NCBI GenBank assembly: GCA_027003075.1
Contig: JALWYV010000040.1
Span: forward strand, 56,331-120,330
Reading direction: 5' to 3'
Source of the DNA: Caldifarciminota bacterium
GTDB lineage: Bacteria; Hydrothermota; Hydrothermia; LBFQ01
Length of the DNA stretch: 64,000 bases
The notes under the pieces: model-generated
Databases searched by the model: none
Told to the model about the DNA's origin: nothing
What the model saw: the letters and a program-made list of their open reading frames with translations, nothing else
Made by a program: the position numbers and the translations under genes
In this document: positions 29,468 through 39,160 of the stretch, one piece after another
Layout: every line of letters begins with the position of its first letter
Position numbering within the stretch: position 1 is the stretch's first letter

Positions 29468-29542
29468 TCGGGGCGCCGGGATTTGAACCCGGGACCTCTT
29501 CCACCCCAAGGAAGCGCGCTAACCAGGCTGCGCTACGCCCCG
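29468..29542 (-). tRNA. tRNA-Pro (GGG)
   Basis: Cloverleaf on minus strand; anticodon loop TTGGGGT. Confidence 0.95.
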
Positions 29543-29590
29543 ATCCCTTTGAGGTGGGTATTATAACGTTGAACCGTGGGTGTATGCAGG

Positions 29591-30082
29591 CTACCTTTCA
29601 CAGCGGAGTGCCTTCTTTACGGCCGGGGAACCGGTCATATCGCAGGGCGTTGCTCCTCCCCGGTTTCTGAGGTCGGGCTTCGCCCCCTTGGATATGAGGT
29701 AGTTTACTATCTCGTCGTACCCGACGACTGCGGCGTAGTGCAGGGGAGTATTTCCGTCCTCGTCGGCGACGTTGGGGTCGGCTCCCGCCTCTACCAGGGC
29801 CTTAACTATGGGGAGATGACCGTTCAGAACGGCCATATGTAGGGGAGTTCTACCCCTACTATCCTTCACGTTAACGTCCACACCGGCCTTCAAGAGGTAA
29901 AGGACAACGTCCCTTTTGCCGTTCAGGGCCGCCACGTGGAGGGGAGTCTCTCCGCTCTTTCCCCTGTAGGTCAGGTTTGATGGGGACTCGTTTATCCAGC
30001 ACTTGAGAGCCTTCAGGTCCCCCGATGCGGCGGCGTCAAGGGGATCCCCGTGGGGACACGCTGTAAGCAACGCTAAAAACAT
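29591..30082 (-). CDS. Ankyrin-repeat lipoprotein
   Basis: Lipobox LALLTAC; repeats GxTPLHVAALNGKRDVVLYLLKAGVDVN. Confidence 0.88.
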   Translation of the reverse strand: MFLALLTACPHGDPLDAAASGDLKALKCWINESPSNLTYRGKSGETPLHVAALNGKRDVVLYLLKAGVDVNVKDSRGRTPLHMAVLNGHLPIVKALVEAGADPNVADEDGNTPLHYAAVVGYDEIVNYLISKGAKPDLRNRGGATPCDMTGSPAVKKALRCER

Positions 30083-30135
30083 AGCGAAGGTATTCTACGG
30101 CATGGGTTCGCATCCCTGTATCCGGATCTCATAAT

Positions 30136-30903
30136 TCAACGGGTGTTCCTGCTTTCGGCTTTTATTCCAAGCGTACCCAGAAATGCGGGTGTTGTACTCT
30201 CGTTTATAGCGGTGTCGTAGAATCGCTCCAGCCGTACAAACGGACCGAGCGTTACGTCTTCACCGATGCGCCATTCAAGGGAGAGTGCGAATTCGGGTCT
30301 TATCCCATCTCTGAAAACGTCCAGTCTTATAAACGTTTTGAGAAACCTTCTCCTGAACCCACCCCCCACACTACCGAACGTATCCGTTAACTTCACCCTT
30401 TCAACATCGCCCCGGTAGGTCCTGTCGTACCTTATGGGGTAGAGGTCCACGTACAGGCTCAGGCTGTCCAGAAAGGCGTACAGCCGGGGACCGGAGAGGA
30501 TTAGTGTCCTGCGAAGGGCGTCCACGTCGTGTTTGCACCTGTGAACGTAGGCGATGGCAAATCTCTGGAAACGGTAGATTACCCCCTCCGAGAAGTAAAT
30601 ACTCCGGGGTCTAAAAAATATCGGACTGTAAGGGTCGGCCACAAACTCCATTCTGGCCATAAAACTCAGCCCTCCGATTATCCGGACCTCTCCCCCGAAC
30701 ATCGCATTCCACATGTGATCCCTGTCCCTGAGAGGGTAGAATGAGAAGGACATAAAGAACCGGGCCTTTTCGTTCAGGGCCATGGGTACATACCCCCTAT
30801 CTGGAAAGGAGAATGCAGTTAAGAAAAGGTACACACGGTATTTTAAACCGGCCTTCGGGTAAAAAATTGACGGGGAACCGTGGGGTATTGAAAATTTTTT
30901 CAT
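30136..30903 (-). CDS. Hypothetical, possible outer-membrane beta-barrel
   Basis: Alternating aromatic/hydrophobic strands. Confidence 0.5.
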   Translation of the reverse strand: MKKFSIPHGSPSIFYPKAGLKYRVYLFLTAFSFPDRGYVPMALNEKARFFMSFSFYPLRDRDHMWNAMFGGEVRIIGGLSFMARMEFVADPYSPIFFRPRSIYFSEGVIYRFQRFAIAYVHRCKHDVDALRRTLILSGPRLYAFLDSLSLYVDLYPIRYDRTYRGDVERVKLTDTFGSVGGGFRRRFLKTFIRLDVFRDGIRPEFALSLEWRIGEDVTLGPFVRLERFYDTAINESTTPAFLGTLGIKAESRNTR

Positions 30904-30965
30904 TCAACACCTTATATCTGTTTAGAATCTGATAGATTTGCCGATAACTCACACCCGCCCGACAC

Positions 30966-31277
30966 GTGTATGGCACACCGGGAAGTGTGGAGGCTTTCAT
31001 GTGCCGTCCTGATCTGCTTTTACGGACGTTGCGGAGGATGGATCTGGAGAGGATACGGTTTTATATTAAGGTTGAAGGGAAAGGACTGTTAATTTACCTC
31101 TCCACCTCCTGCGTCGGCTACGACGTCTATTCCGCCATGGCCGCCGATGGAAAGGAGAAGCGTGGTTATCTTCCGGCTGGCAGATACGGGTACTCCCTGA
31201 AGCTGTCCAAAGGAGCATACCTGCTAAAGGTAAGGGTCGGGGATAGGGTGAAGGAGATCAGGGGAACGCCCCGGTAG
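30966..31277 (+). CDS. Hypothetical small protein
   Basis: 103-aa ORF. Confidence 0.45.
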   Translation: MYGTPGSVEAFMCRPDLLLRTLRRMDLERIRFYIKVEGKGLLIYLSTSCVGYDVYSAMAADGKEKRGYLPAGRYGYSLKLSKGAYLLKVRVGDRVKEIRGTPR

Positions 31278-31347
31278 AAGGTTCATCGTTTCCGGTATGC
31301 ATTTCGGCAATATACCGTCGTATATCGCCCCTCTATAATAGCATCTT

Positions 31348-31779
31348 ATGTACAACCGCAGGAAAGGGTTCGTGAAATGGGCCTTCGGTGGAAAGTACAA
31401 CCTTGAGGCTTATCTGTTTTTGATACACCGTATAACGGGTATAGCACTCGCCCTCTACCTTCCTGTCCACATAATAGTTACGAGTATGAGGATCTTCGGA
31501 CCGGAGAGCTGGAAGGCCATAATGGAAACGGTAGCCCACAGTCCGATATCTGCCTTCGGTGAGTGGCTTCTGGTCGTTGCGGTGGCAATTCACGCCCTCA
31601 ACGGGATGAGACTCATACTGACCGAGCTGGGTATGTTCATAGGCCGTCCCTCAAGGCCCGCCTACCCGTACAGGAACTCCATAGACCGGCAGAGGGTCCT
31701 CAGCTGGACGGTTATGGTACTCAGTGCCGTGTTCATCATCTGGAGCGTGGTGGCCTTCAGTCCAAGGTTCTTCCACTGA
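31348..31779 (+). CDS. SdhC-like succinate dehydrogenase cytochrome b subunit
   Basis: FLIHRITGIALALYLPVHI...AIHALNGMRLILTELG; TATAAT 8 nt upstream. Confidence 0.8.
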   Translation: MYNRRKGFVKWAFGGKYNLEAYLFLIHRITGIALALYLPVHIIVTSMRIFGPESWKAIMETVAHSPISAFGEWLLVVAVAIHALNGMRLILTELGMFIGRPSRPAYPYRNSIDRQRVLSWTVMVLSAVFIIWSVVAFSPRFFH

Positions 31780-32312
31780 TGCGCCTGTTTCTGGCCGTAG
31801 AGGTCGGTGAGGAGGTGAGGGAGGAGCTGGGAAAGTTAGGGAGTGACCTCCGTAATAGATGGCCCCACCTCAGGGTCGTTCCTCCGAAGAATCTCCATAT
31901 AACTTTGCGGTTCTTCGGGGATGTGGGAGAGGAGGTTCTGAACGTCATAAAGGGGCGACTCCACGGCCAACAACTGGGCAAAGGTTTTACCCTCAGGCTC
32001 GGCAAGGTCGGAGGATTTCCGAGCAGGTTCGGCGCCCGTGTGGTATGGGTCGGTCTGAAAGACGACAGCAGACTGGCAGCTCTCAGCGACCGCATAGACT
32101 CCCTCCTTGGAGACGATCCCGTCCCTCCGAGGGACAAACCCTTCGTCGCCCACATTACGGTGGCGAGGAGCAGGCGTCCGGTGAACGTGGAGAGGTTTTC
32201 GGTTAAACCCGTTGAATTCAGGGTAAACCGGGTGGTACTCTACAGAAGTATACTCGCAAAACCCAACGCCATCTACGAACCTCTGGAGTACTTCTACCTT
32301 GGTGATACTTGA
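31779..32312 (+). CDS. thpR: RNA 2',3'-cyclic phosphodiesterase
   Basis: Two HxT motifs (LHITLRFFG, AHITVARS); start overlaps SdhC stop. Confidence 0.92.
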   Translation: MRLFLAVEVGEEVREELGKLGSDLRNRWPHLRVVPPKNLHITLRFFGDVGEEVLNVIKGRLHGQQLGKGFTLRLGKVGGFPSRFGARVVWVGLKDDSRLAALSDRIDSLLGDDPVPPRDKPFVAHITVARSRRPVNVERFSVKPVEFRVNRVVLYRSILAKPNAIYEPLEYFYLGDT

Positions 32313-33159
32313 TACGGTGGTGGTACTCACGTCCCTCCTGTGGAGGGATGTGGTATGGAAGTACTCGTTCTACGCCGCACCGGGAGACACCCTCCTCGTA
32401 GAGGTCAGGTCGGATAAAAGTCTGGATGCCGTTTATTTCGGTGAGTTTGGAAAGGATCCCATACTATCGGAGATATACACGGATAGCGTTTCATGGAGAC
32501 ACATGAGCGATACGATACGACCTTATACGATAGAGGTACACAAGAGGGCGTTTTACGCGAAGGTGAAGGTCAACGTAAAGGTTGAACGCCGTCCCCTACC
32601 CCACTGGCGGAACTTCAACACCCGCCTGAAGATCGTGAAGGTGAAAGTACCCTATCGGGACACCCTCTGGGATACGGTCTACTCTCAGATAGACCGATGG
32701 GAGGTCTTCATGCCCCCAAAGAGCGACATCTTCTTCTCCAACATGTACGGCAAATCGCCGGTCTTTCAACTTAGGGGACCTACAGCCGGTATCCTCGTAT
32801 TCCTCGCGCCCCTGAGCGTGGACGACTCCCTCCGCTTTAAGTACGGTGAGACCTATCTGGAGAACCCTTTTTACCGCAAGGAGGTTTGCAGGATATTTCG
32901 GTACGGCCACCTTGACGCCTACGTGGTTGATTACGAGGCCTACCAGGATGCGAAGGCCGGGTACGATTTCAGGCCTATAGAACGGTTTCTCGGGGTTGAG
33001 ATCGGGTGCTTTACCGTGGATGTACCTTCTGGAACCTACGCCCTTATTCTGAAAAACAACGCCAGTAAGACGAAGAACGTGGTAGTCCGCCTCTTAAATC
33101 GCAGGCTCATTCCCATAGTGGTTACGCGGTACAGGGTGATAGAGAAGCCGAGCCGTTAG
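32299..33159 (+). CDS. Hypothetical secreted protein
   Basis: 286-aa ORF in operon order. Confidence 0.6.
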   Translation: MVILDTVVVLTSLLWRDVVWKYSFYAAPGDTLLVEVRSDKSLDAVYFGEFGKDPILSEIYTDSVSWRHMSDTIRPYTIEVHKRAFYAKVKVNVKVERRPLPHWRNFNTRLKIVKVKVPYRDTLWDTVYSQIDRWEVFMPPKSDIFFSNMYGKSPVFQLRGPTAGILVFLAPLSVDDSLRFKYGETYLENPFYRKEVCRIFRYGHLDAYVVDYEAYQDAKAGYDFRPIERFLGVEIGCFTVDVPSGTYALILKNNASKTKNVVVRLLNRRLIPIVVTRYRVIEKPSR

Positions 33160-34020
33160 ATGTACGTCCTCTGGGTCTTCTCCCACGGCGCACCCGTGGT
33201 GTCCGTAGACTGGGGAAAGCGGGCGATGGTCACCGTAAGCATGGACGGGCGGGCGTACGTGTGGTCCGATACGGGCGCCCAGAAGAAGACGGAGTTCCCT
33301 CTCGGTATAGTCAACCCGAAGGTGGTGAGGCTCACGGGTTCCGGTAGCCGTATGGCCGTGGGAGGGAGCGCGACGGTCGTGTACACAGTGGCGGGGACGA
33401 AGGTGTACGCGTACAGGAACACCTCATCAACCAACGACCTCGTATGGCTTCCCGATGGCAGGATCCTCGCCGTTCAAAATAAAGGTCTGCTCCTGATAAG
33501 GCCCGCGGACGATAGCGTGGTTGAGATTAAGAACCCGCGGGGATGCGCTTTTACCTCCGTGGCGGCCTCCCCGGACGGAAAGAGGTTCGCGACCGGTACG
33601 TGCGACGGGTACGTGGACGTGTGGTTTACGGACACCCTCGTGCCTTACAAAAGCTTCCACTTCACATCGCCCGTGGTTGACGTGTTCTGGACGAGGGACG
33701 ACCGCAACCTCGTCGTGGCCACTGACGAGGGCATATACTTCTACTCCACGGCCGGGTGGAAACTGCTCGGCAGTATATTGGAAGGTACGTACGGCGTAAA
33801 GTTCGTATCCGTATCGTACGACGGCCGCTTCGTTATCTACGGCGGTGAGGACAAGGTACCGCGGCTGTACGACAGGAAACGGAACGTCATTTACGAGGGT
33901 CAACCCTTCTTCCACTGGATAATGGCCGGAGACTGGGAGGAGGCGGGTTTCCGCTTCGTAATGGTGGACGCCGACGGCCACGCCCGCGTTATGAGCCTTA
34001 AGCCGGAGTATCTGAGGTAA
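33160..34020 (+). CDS. WD40-like beta-propeller protein
   Basis: Repeats VSVDWGKRAMVTVSMDGRAYVWSD, SVAASPDGKRFATGTCDGYVDVWF, DVFWTRDDRNLVVATDEGIYFYS. Confidence 0.85.
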   Translation: MYVLWVFSHGAPVVSVDWGKRAMVTVSMDGRAYVWSDTGAQKKTEFPLGIVNPKVVRLTGSGSRMAVGGSATVVYTVAGTKVYAYRNTSSTNDLVWLPDGRILAVQNKGLLLIRPADDSVVEIKNPRGCAFTSVAASPDGKRFATGTCDGYVDVWFTDTLVPYKSFHFTSPVVDVFWTRDDRNLVVATDEGIYFYSTAGWKLLGSILEGTYGVKFVSVSYDGRFVIYGGEDKVPRLYDRKRNVIYEGQPFFHWIMAGDWEEAGFRFVMVDADGHARVMSLKPEYLR

Positions 34021-34026
34021 TCGCAC

Positions 34027-34959
34027 CTACCTGAATACGTCCCACCCCCTGTAAACGAATCCCGTCAGGACCTGTGTCAGGATGGCGCCCCTCCTCATCT
34101 TCTCCTCGGCGTCCCTCCTTGAGAAGATCCCACCCACGCCCACGACAGGGAGGTCGGATATAGCCTTCCACTCTTCAATACGCCTCGTGGAGATCGGAAA
34201 GAGGGGCCTGCCGCTCAGACCTCCCCCTTCAACCTTGAGGGTGTTCGTGAGGATCACACCGTCTATATCGTTCCTCTCGCACAGGCGGGCTATCTCCTCC
34301 ATATCCTCCCCCTCTATCTCCGGGGCCAGTTTGAGGAGCAGGGGTTTGCGGGGTCTCTTACTTCTCCTCCACCTGTAGATCTCGCCAAGGAGACGGGAGA
34401 GGTTCTCGCCCCTCTGCAGGTCCCTCAGGCCAACGGTGTTGGGAGAGCTGACGTTGACAACGAAGTAGTCCCCGACGTCGTAAAGGTAATCAAGTACGGC
34501 CACGTAGTCTTCGTACGCCCTATCGTTAGGCGTGTCTTTATTTTTACCCGCGTTTATCCCTATCGGAACCACGTGAGGGTCCCTGAGCAACCTTTCCCTG
34601 ACCCGCTCCATACCGTCGTTGTTGAACCCCATCCGGTTCACTATGGCCTCCTTTTCGGGTATACGGAAGAGGCGGGGTTTCGGGTTACCCGGCTGAGGTC
34701 TGGGCGTGACCGTCCCTATCTCCACGAAACCGAAACCGAAGGCCGACCACAGACTACCCACATAGGCGTTCTTATCCAGTCCCGCCGCCAATCCTACGGA
34801 TCCGTCAAACTCCATACCGAAGGCCTTTGTACGGGCCGACTTCCTTCCCCGGGCGAGGAGGCGGAGTACGGGTCTTAGGGCGGATAGACCGTGCAGGGTG
34901 AGATCGTGGGCCAGTTCCGGATCAAGGCGGAAGAGCAGAGATCTTATGAGGAAGTACAT
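34027..34959 (-). CDS. pyrD: Dihydroorotate dehydrogenase (class 2-like)
   Basis: PELAHDLTLHGLSALRP...VGLAAGLDKNAYVGSLWSAFGFGFVEIGTVTPRPQPGNPKPRLFRI...NRMGFNNDG. Confidence 0.93.
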   Translation of the reverse strand: MYFLIRSLLFRLDPELAHDLTLHGLSALRPVLRLLARGRKSARTKAFGMEFDGSVGLAAGLDKNAYVGSLWSAFGFGFVEIGTVTPRPQPGNPKPRLFRIPEKEAIVNRMGFNNDGMERVRERLLRDPHVVPIGINAGKNKDTPNDRAYEDYVAVLDYLYDVGDYFVVNVSSPNTVGLRDLQRGENLSRLLGEIYRWRRSKRPRKPLLLKLAPEIEGEDMEEIARLCERNDIDGVILTNTLKVEGGGLSGRPLFPISTRRIEEWKAISDLPVVGVGGIFSRRDAEEKMRRGAILTQVLTGFVYRGWDVFR

Positions 34960-35444
34960 CACAGGCGGAGTAGCGGTTTTACCCCGGGAGGTACGTCCCC
35001 CTCGTTTCTGACTTCCACAGGAGCGTTCCCCCTGTAAATTCCCTCTTCCGGGGTATTCCACGGAGGCTGGAGCATCGCAACCAACAGGGAGGCGATCCCC
35101 TGACGCACGGATTCGGGCACTTTCACAGCACTCCCGACGTAAACTTTTATATTCCTCGGAACCCTGTGGTCGTCCGGATATTTTCTCCTCAGGGCCTCCC
35201 GAACGCTCCTTTCAAGATCCGCCCTAACTGCACCTACGTACAGTAAAATGCCCCCGATGACGAGGGCGAAGACGTCCCCATCCTCTCCGGATCCGAGTTT
35301 CTTCAATCCTCCAAGGTTTCTCCAGCGTACTCTTATCCTCCTCTTTTTCCTGAGGTTAAGACCGGCGAATACCGCCGCAGATCCGACTACCGCAGACAGG
35401 AGAAATAGGCCGAGATAAGTCGCGAACTTTTCCTTATCCTTCAC
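34959..35444 (-). CDS. Hypothetical protein with N-terminal TM
   Basis: 161-aa ORF; GTG start with TAAAAT 7 nt upstream. Confidence 0.6.
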   Translation of the reverse strand: MKDKEKFATYLGLFLLSAVVGSAAVFAGLNLRKKRRIRVRWRNLGGLKKLGSGEDGDVFALVIGGILLYVGAVRADLERSVREALRRKYPDDHRVPRNIKVYVGSAVKVPESVRQGIASLLVAMLQPPWNTPEEGIYRGNAPVEVRNEGDVPPGVKPLLRL

Positions 35445-35581
35445 TGCCGATATTTTAAACCGGGAGAGGGGATTTCCCTGAGGGATCTTGTGGTGTCCTC
35501 TGCAAAATAGCCCGATATTTGGCGGATAGTGAGACTAAGATGCCGTTTCACTGCCGTCCATCTTCACCCCATGAGCCTACA

Positions 35582-36010
35582 TCACCTCCTGCCGATAAAC
35601 CCACACTTTATCTTCCCCGTCCTGCACATCTCCATAACCTGATGATAGGGGGTGTTCTCCAGAGTTATAGAGGTGATTCCCCACCTCCTATTCGTTTTTA
35701 AAAAACTTACCGGGCCCGCAAAGCACCGTTTGCCTTCACACCCGGGACATGCGGAAGTGCTCAAAAATTCCCCTATCTCCTGCCTTCTCCCGGAAGAGGT
35801 CGTAAAAGAGCTCCCCATTACTTTACGCCGTATCTTATAGAAATGTTTTTCTTGCACCAACACGTCGGGATAAGACCGCTCCATTCCCTTTAAGCGTACG
35901 GTTTTCTTCATAAAGGGGGAGAGATTATGCCCTTTCTCAACCGCAATAGAAAGTTTCTCCCAGTATCCACAGAAGCCCTGATTTGACGTTGCTATCAAAA
36001 AAATTAGCAT
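35582..36010 (-). CDS. Hypothetical secreted Cys-containing protein
   Basis: 142-aa ORF; signal-like N-terminus; CPGCEGKRCF and MCRTGKIKCGF. Confidence 0.5.
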   Translation of the reverse strand: MLIFLIATSNQGFCGYWEKLSIAVEKGHNLSPFMKKTVRLKGMERSYPDVLVQEKHFYKIRRKVMGSSFTTSSGRRQEIGEFLSTSACPGCEGKRCFAGPVSFLKTNRRWGITSITLENTPYHQVMEMCRTGKIKCGFIGRR

Positions 36011-36031
36011 AACACCGATTGTAAGGCCGAC

Positions 36032-36766
36032 TCACATCATTAGCAGGTACCAGAGGACATCGTCCCCGTTCCACGGAGGTTCCGGGGTCTCCCCCTCCCA
36101 TACGGACGTATCTCCGACTATGAGGGTTCTGCTTACGCACTTTCCAAGCGTAAATACCTTTATCCGTTCATTACTCCCGGGTCTGCTACCACTAAGAGGG
36201 CAGACCATCACGCTAAGGAAACCGTTCCCGTACAGGGGCGAGAGATCAAAGGTATAGCGTGTACTGTCAAGGAGTACCAGTTCGTCTTTCCGCGTCATCA
36301 TGGTAAAGGCGTAGATCCTCAGAACGTACATATCCGAAGTCCCCTCCCACTTGACCGTTATATTGTCCCAGTCGGGGAGGTTGGATACAGGCTCTATAAG
36401 TTCTACTTCTCCGGGGACCTTAAGCGCCTTTATCATCCGGTGAACCTTCAGACTTACCTCCGAAACTTCCTGCCCCACGTCGGTTTCCAGAACGGCCACC
36501 TCTTTCGGATCCATCACGTAGGATGCCGTACTACCATCGTAAACACCGAAATGCACCTTTTTAACGAAGTGAAAATCGCTCCTACCGTAATCACCGAGCA
36601 GCGATATTTTTAGAACCTTTACTGCCGTATCCGGGAGTACGGCCGACAACCCCTTCCCGTCGTGAGAGATCACCACGACCACCTTCTCGTACGGCGGGGG
36701 TGCCTTCCTGAGGAAGGGTAGCGAGCAGGACGTCAGGATGAGGCTAAACAGTGGAATATACCGCAT
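36032..36766 (-). CDS. Hypothetical lipoprotein
   Basis: Lipobox SLILTSC. Confidence 0.65.
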   Translation of the reverse strand: MRYIPLFSLILTSCSLPFLRKAPPPYEKVVVVISHDGKGLSAVLPDTAVKVLKISLLGDYGRSDFHFVKKVHFGVYDGSTASYVMDPKEVAVLETDVGQEVSEVSLKVHRMIKALKVPGEVELIEPVSNLPDWDNITVKWEGTSDMYVLRIYAFTMMTRKDELVLLDSTRYTFDLSPLYGNGFLSVMVCPLSGSRPGSNERIKVFTLGKCVSRTLIVGDTSVWEGETPEPPWNGDDVLWYLLMM

Positions 36767-37361
36767 CCCTTATCCTCCGGGCGGCCTCCTCAGGGTCTCT
36801 GGCCTTTAAAACGGCGCTTACGACCGCCACACCGTACGCCCCTGCCCTTACGAGTTCTCCGGCCCTCGTCTCGTCTATACCCCCTATCACGTAAAAGGGA
36901 ATACGAAGGACCCGTGCGGCCTCCCTTATGAGGTCTATGGAAGTTACGTCCTTGTCGGGTTTGGTCGGCGATGGGTACGGCGACGAAAAGGCGACGTAAT
37001 CGGCCCCCGCCTCCTGCATCCGCAGGGCCATGGTAAGGGATCCGTAACACGAAACCCCCACGATCTTATCCTCCCCGAGGACATTCCTCGCCTTCTCGTA
37101 AGGCACGTCCCCGGCACCCACGTGGACGCCGTCGTAATTCACGGCTATGTCCACGTAGTCGTTAATAATAAACGGAATACCAAAATCCTTTGATATGGGG
37201 TACACGGTGTCAGCAACGCTAACGATCGTCCCCCTGTCCCACCTCTTACTCCGCAGTTGCAGCACATCTGCACCACCCCTCAATACTTTAAAGGTCAAAT
37301 CTTTAACATCCTCCGGTGTAATGTACGAGTCATCCAGTATAACGTAAAATCTTCCAAGCAT
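36744..37361 (-). CDS. thiE: Thiamine phosphate synthase
   Basis: VLQLRSKRWDR...FIINDYVDIAVNYDGVHVGAGDVPYEKAR...GVSCYGS...YVIGGIDETRAGELVRAGAYGVAVVSAV. Confidence 0.93.
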   Translation of the reverse strand: MLGRFYVILDDSYITPEDVKDLTFKVLRGGADVLQLRSKRWDRGTIVSVADTVYPISKDFGIPFIINDYVDIAVNYDGVHVGAGDVPYEKARNVLGEDKIVGVSCYGSLTMALRMQEAGADYVAFSSPYPSPTKPDKDVTSIDLIREAARVLRIPFYVIGGIDETRAGELVRAGAYGVAVVSAVLKARDPEEAARRIRDAVYSTV

Positions 37362-37472
37362 TCAGAGAAAAGATTATACAACCGCTTAAGGGAACTCTTC
37401 AATATCTTCGGAGAAAAACCGGAGCAGGATGTTTAAAGCGTATCTATCTTTCGCCTTTACAATTTTTTTCAC

Positions 37473-38663
37473 ATGGCTGACCTTCATCAGAATCTGGTTC
37501 CGACCGTCCCCTATCTGAGGCCGGGGAAGAGGCACGCGGACGTGCTCTCATCCGAAATTGAACAGACCGGAAAGAAAGTGGGTGTACTTATACCCGCACT
37601 TTACACGGACTTCTCCACGGAGGAGATGGTTTACATCCTCGGGACACTGGCCAGCACTGAAGGTATACACAGGGTCTATATAGTTCTGGATAGGGCGACC
37701 CACGATGAGTTTAAGACGGCCATAAGAATAGCTCAGGATATACTCCGGGGCAAGGGGACGGTTATATGGAACGACAACCCTTATCTAAGGGAGATAAGGC
37801 AGACCATAGGCAGGGAATTTTCCCTCGGAAGGAGGGGGAAAGGTACGGCGGTATGGACGGGGATCGGTTACGTGGTAGGTGAAGGGGAGACCGATATTCT
37901 CGTGCTCCACGATGCCGATATAAAGACCTATACGGCCGAAATGCCCCTGCTTCTGGCCTACCCCATAGCCCGTCTAAACTACCGTTTTGCCAAAGGCTTT
38001 TACGCCCGATACGGTAAGAGACTCTACGGCAGGGTGGTGAGGCTCTTTTACTTCCCAATAATACGCGCCCTTAAGATAATCTTCGGGTACGACCCCTTCC
38101 TTGAGTACATGGGGGACTTCCGCTATCCCCTATCCGGTGAGATGGCGGGCTACGTTGACGTGTTCCAGAAGCTCAGGATCCCGTCCGACTGGGGTATGGA
38201 GGTAAGCATACTGGCCGAAGCGTACAGGACGATGCGCATAGGGGACATGGTACAGGTTCAGATAGCCCACAGGTACGACCACAAACACCGTCCGGGGGAC
38301 GACCTGAGGCGTATGGTGACCGACATCTTTAAAACCTTCCTTGTGGAGCTCTCCTCCCGCGGTGTCATATTCTCCAGCGGTATAGAGAGGACGATAAAGC
38401 AGACCTACATAACCACGGCAAAGGACTACGTTGAGACTTACGAGGCCGTGGCCCTCCTTAACGGTCTGGAGTTCAACATACACAGGGAGTTGAGGTACAT
38501 AGAGCTGTTCTCTGAGTGCATAGACGAGGCTTTTAAGGAGTTCGCCAGCGACACCAACCCGTCCCCGAGGCTTCCCGTATGGGAGAGGGTGGAGTCCGCC
38601 CTTCCCGGTACGCTTGAGAAGATCGTGAGCGTGGTGAAGGATAGCCTCGCAGCGGTGAAGTAG
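37473..38663 (+). CDS. GT81-like glycosyltransferase (glucosyl/mannosyl-3-phosphoglycerate synthase-like)
   Basis: GKGTAVWTGIGYV...LVLHDADIKTY...EYMGDFRYPLSGEMAG...SDWGMEVSILAE. Confidence 0.75.
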   Translation: MADLHQNLVPTVPYLRPGKRHADVLSSEIEQTGKKVGVLIPALYTDFSTEEMVYILGTLASTEGIHRVYIVLDRATHDEFKTAIRIAQDILRGKGTVIWNDNPYLREIRQTIGREFSLGRRGKGTAVWTGIGYVVGEGETDILVLHDADIKTYTAEMPLLLAYPIARLNYRFAKGFYARYGKRLYGRVVRLFYFPIIRALKIIFGYDPFLEYMGDFRYPLSGEMAGYVDVFQKLRIPSDWGMEVSILAEAYRTMRIGDMVQVQIAHRYDHKHRPGDDLRRMVTDIFKTFLVELSSRGVIFSSGIERTIKQTYITTAKDYVETYEAVALLNGLEFNIHRELRYIELFSECIDEAFKEFASDTNPSPRLPVWERVESALPGTLEKIVSVVKDSLAAVK

Positions 38664-38684
38664 AGCCGGCATTCCACGAATATA

Positions 38685-38738
38685 TTGCAACTACTATTGC
38701 AACATTCCCCCAAATAGAGGTTTCTCCCTGCGTATAAT
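38685..38738 (+). promoter_or_regulatory. Tandem TTGCAA element 30 nt upstream of TATAAT
   Basis: 38685-38690, 38697-38702, -10 at 38733-38738. Confidence 0.5.
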
Positions 38739-38763
38739 GTTTTTCTCAAAAAGGAGGTAAAGC

Positions 38764-39159
38764 ATGAGGATTTTTGCACTGGCAATAGCAACAGCCTCTA
38801 TGGTGGGAGCACCGGTAGTCCTGCAGGCACAGACTACCAAGGCGTGCATGCAGGCAGAAATGGATGCCCAGAAGGACGTTAACGGTACCCTATGGATCGC
38901 CGCCGGTTTCTTCTTCGGTCTCCTCGGCATAGGCGCGGCTTATATCATAGAACCTGACCCTCCTATGAGCCGACTGGTAGGCAAGAGCCCGGAATACGTG
39001 GCAGCCTATACGGACTGCTACAAGAGAGCCGGTAGAAGCATACAGGTAAACAAGGCTCTGATAGGGTGCGTGGCTAACGCTGTCGTAATCACGGCCTGCT
39101 ATGGAGCGTACTGCTGCATGGTAGCAGGGGCCGCAGGCGCTGCGGGTGCGACGTACTGA
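38764..39159 (+). CDS. Small secreted/membrane protein, paralog of 26632-27030
   Basis: Signal peptide MRIFALAIATASMVGAPVVLQAQ; GKSPEYVAAYTDCYKRAGRSIQVNKALIGCVANA; SD AAGGAGGT. Confidence 0.8.
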   Translation: MRIFALAIATASMVGAPVVLQAQTTKACMQAEMDAQKDVNGTLWIAAGFFFGLLGIGAAYIIEPDPPMSRLVGKSPEYVAAYTDCYKRAGRSIQVNKALIGCVANAVVITACYGAYCCMVAGAAGAAGATY

Positions 39160-39160
39160 C

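Noticed and set aside
28722-29486. 254-aa plus-strand ORF
   Set aside because: Runs antisense through pdxT and tRNA-Thr; not a plausible CDS.
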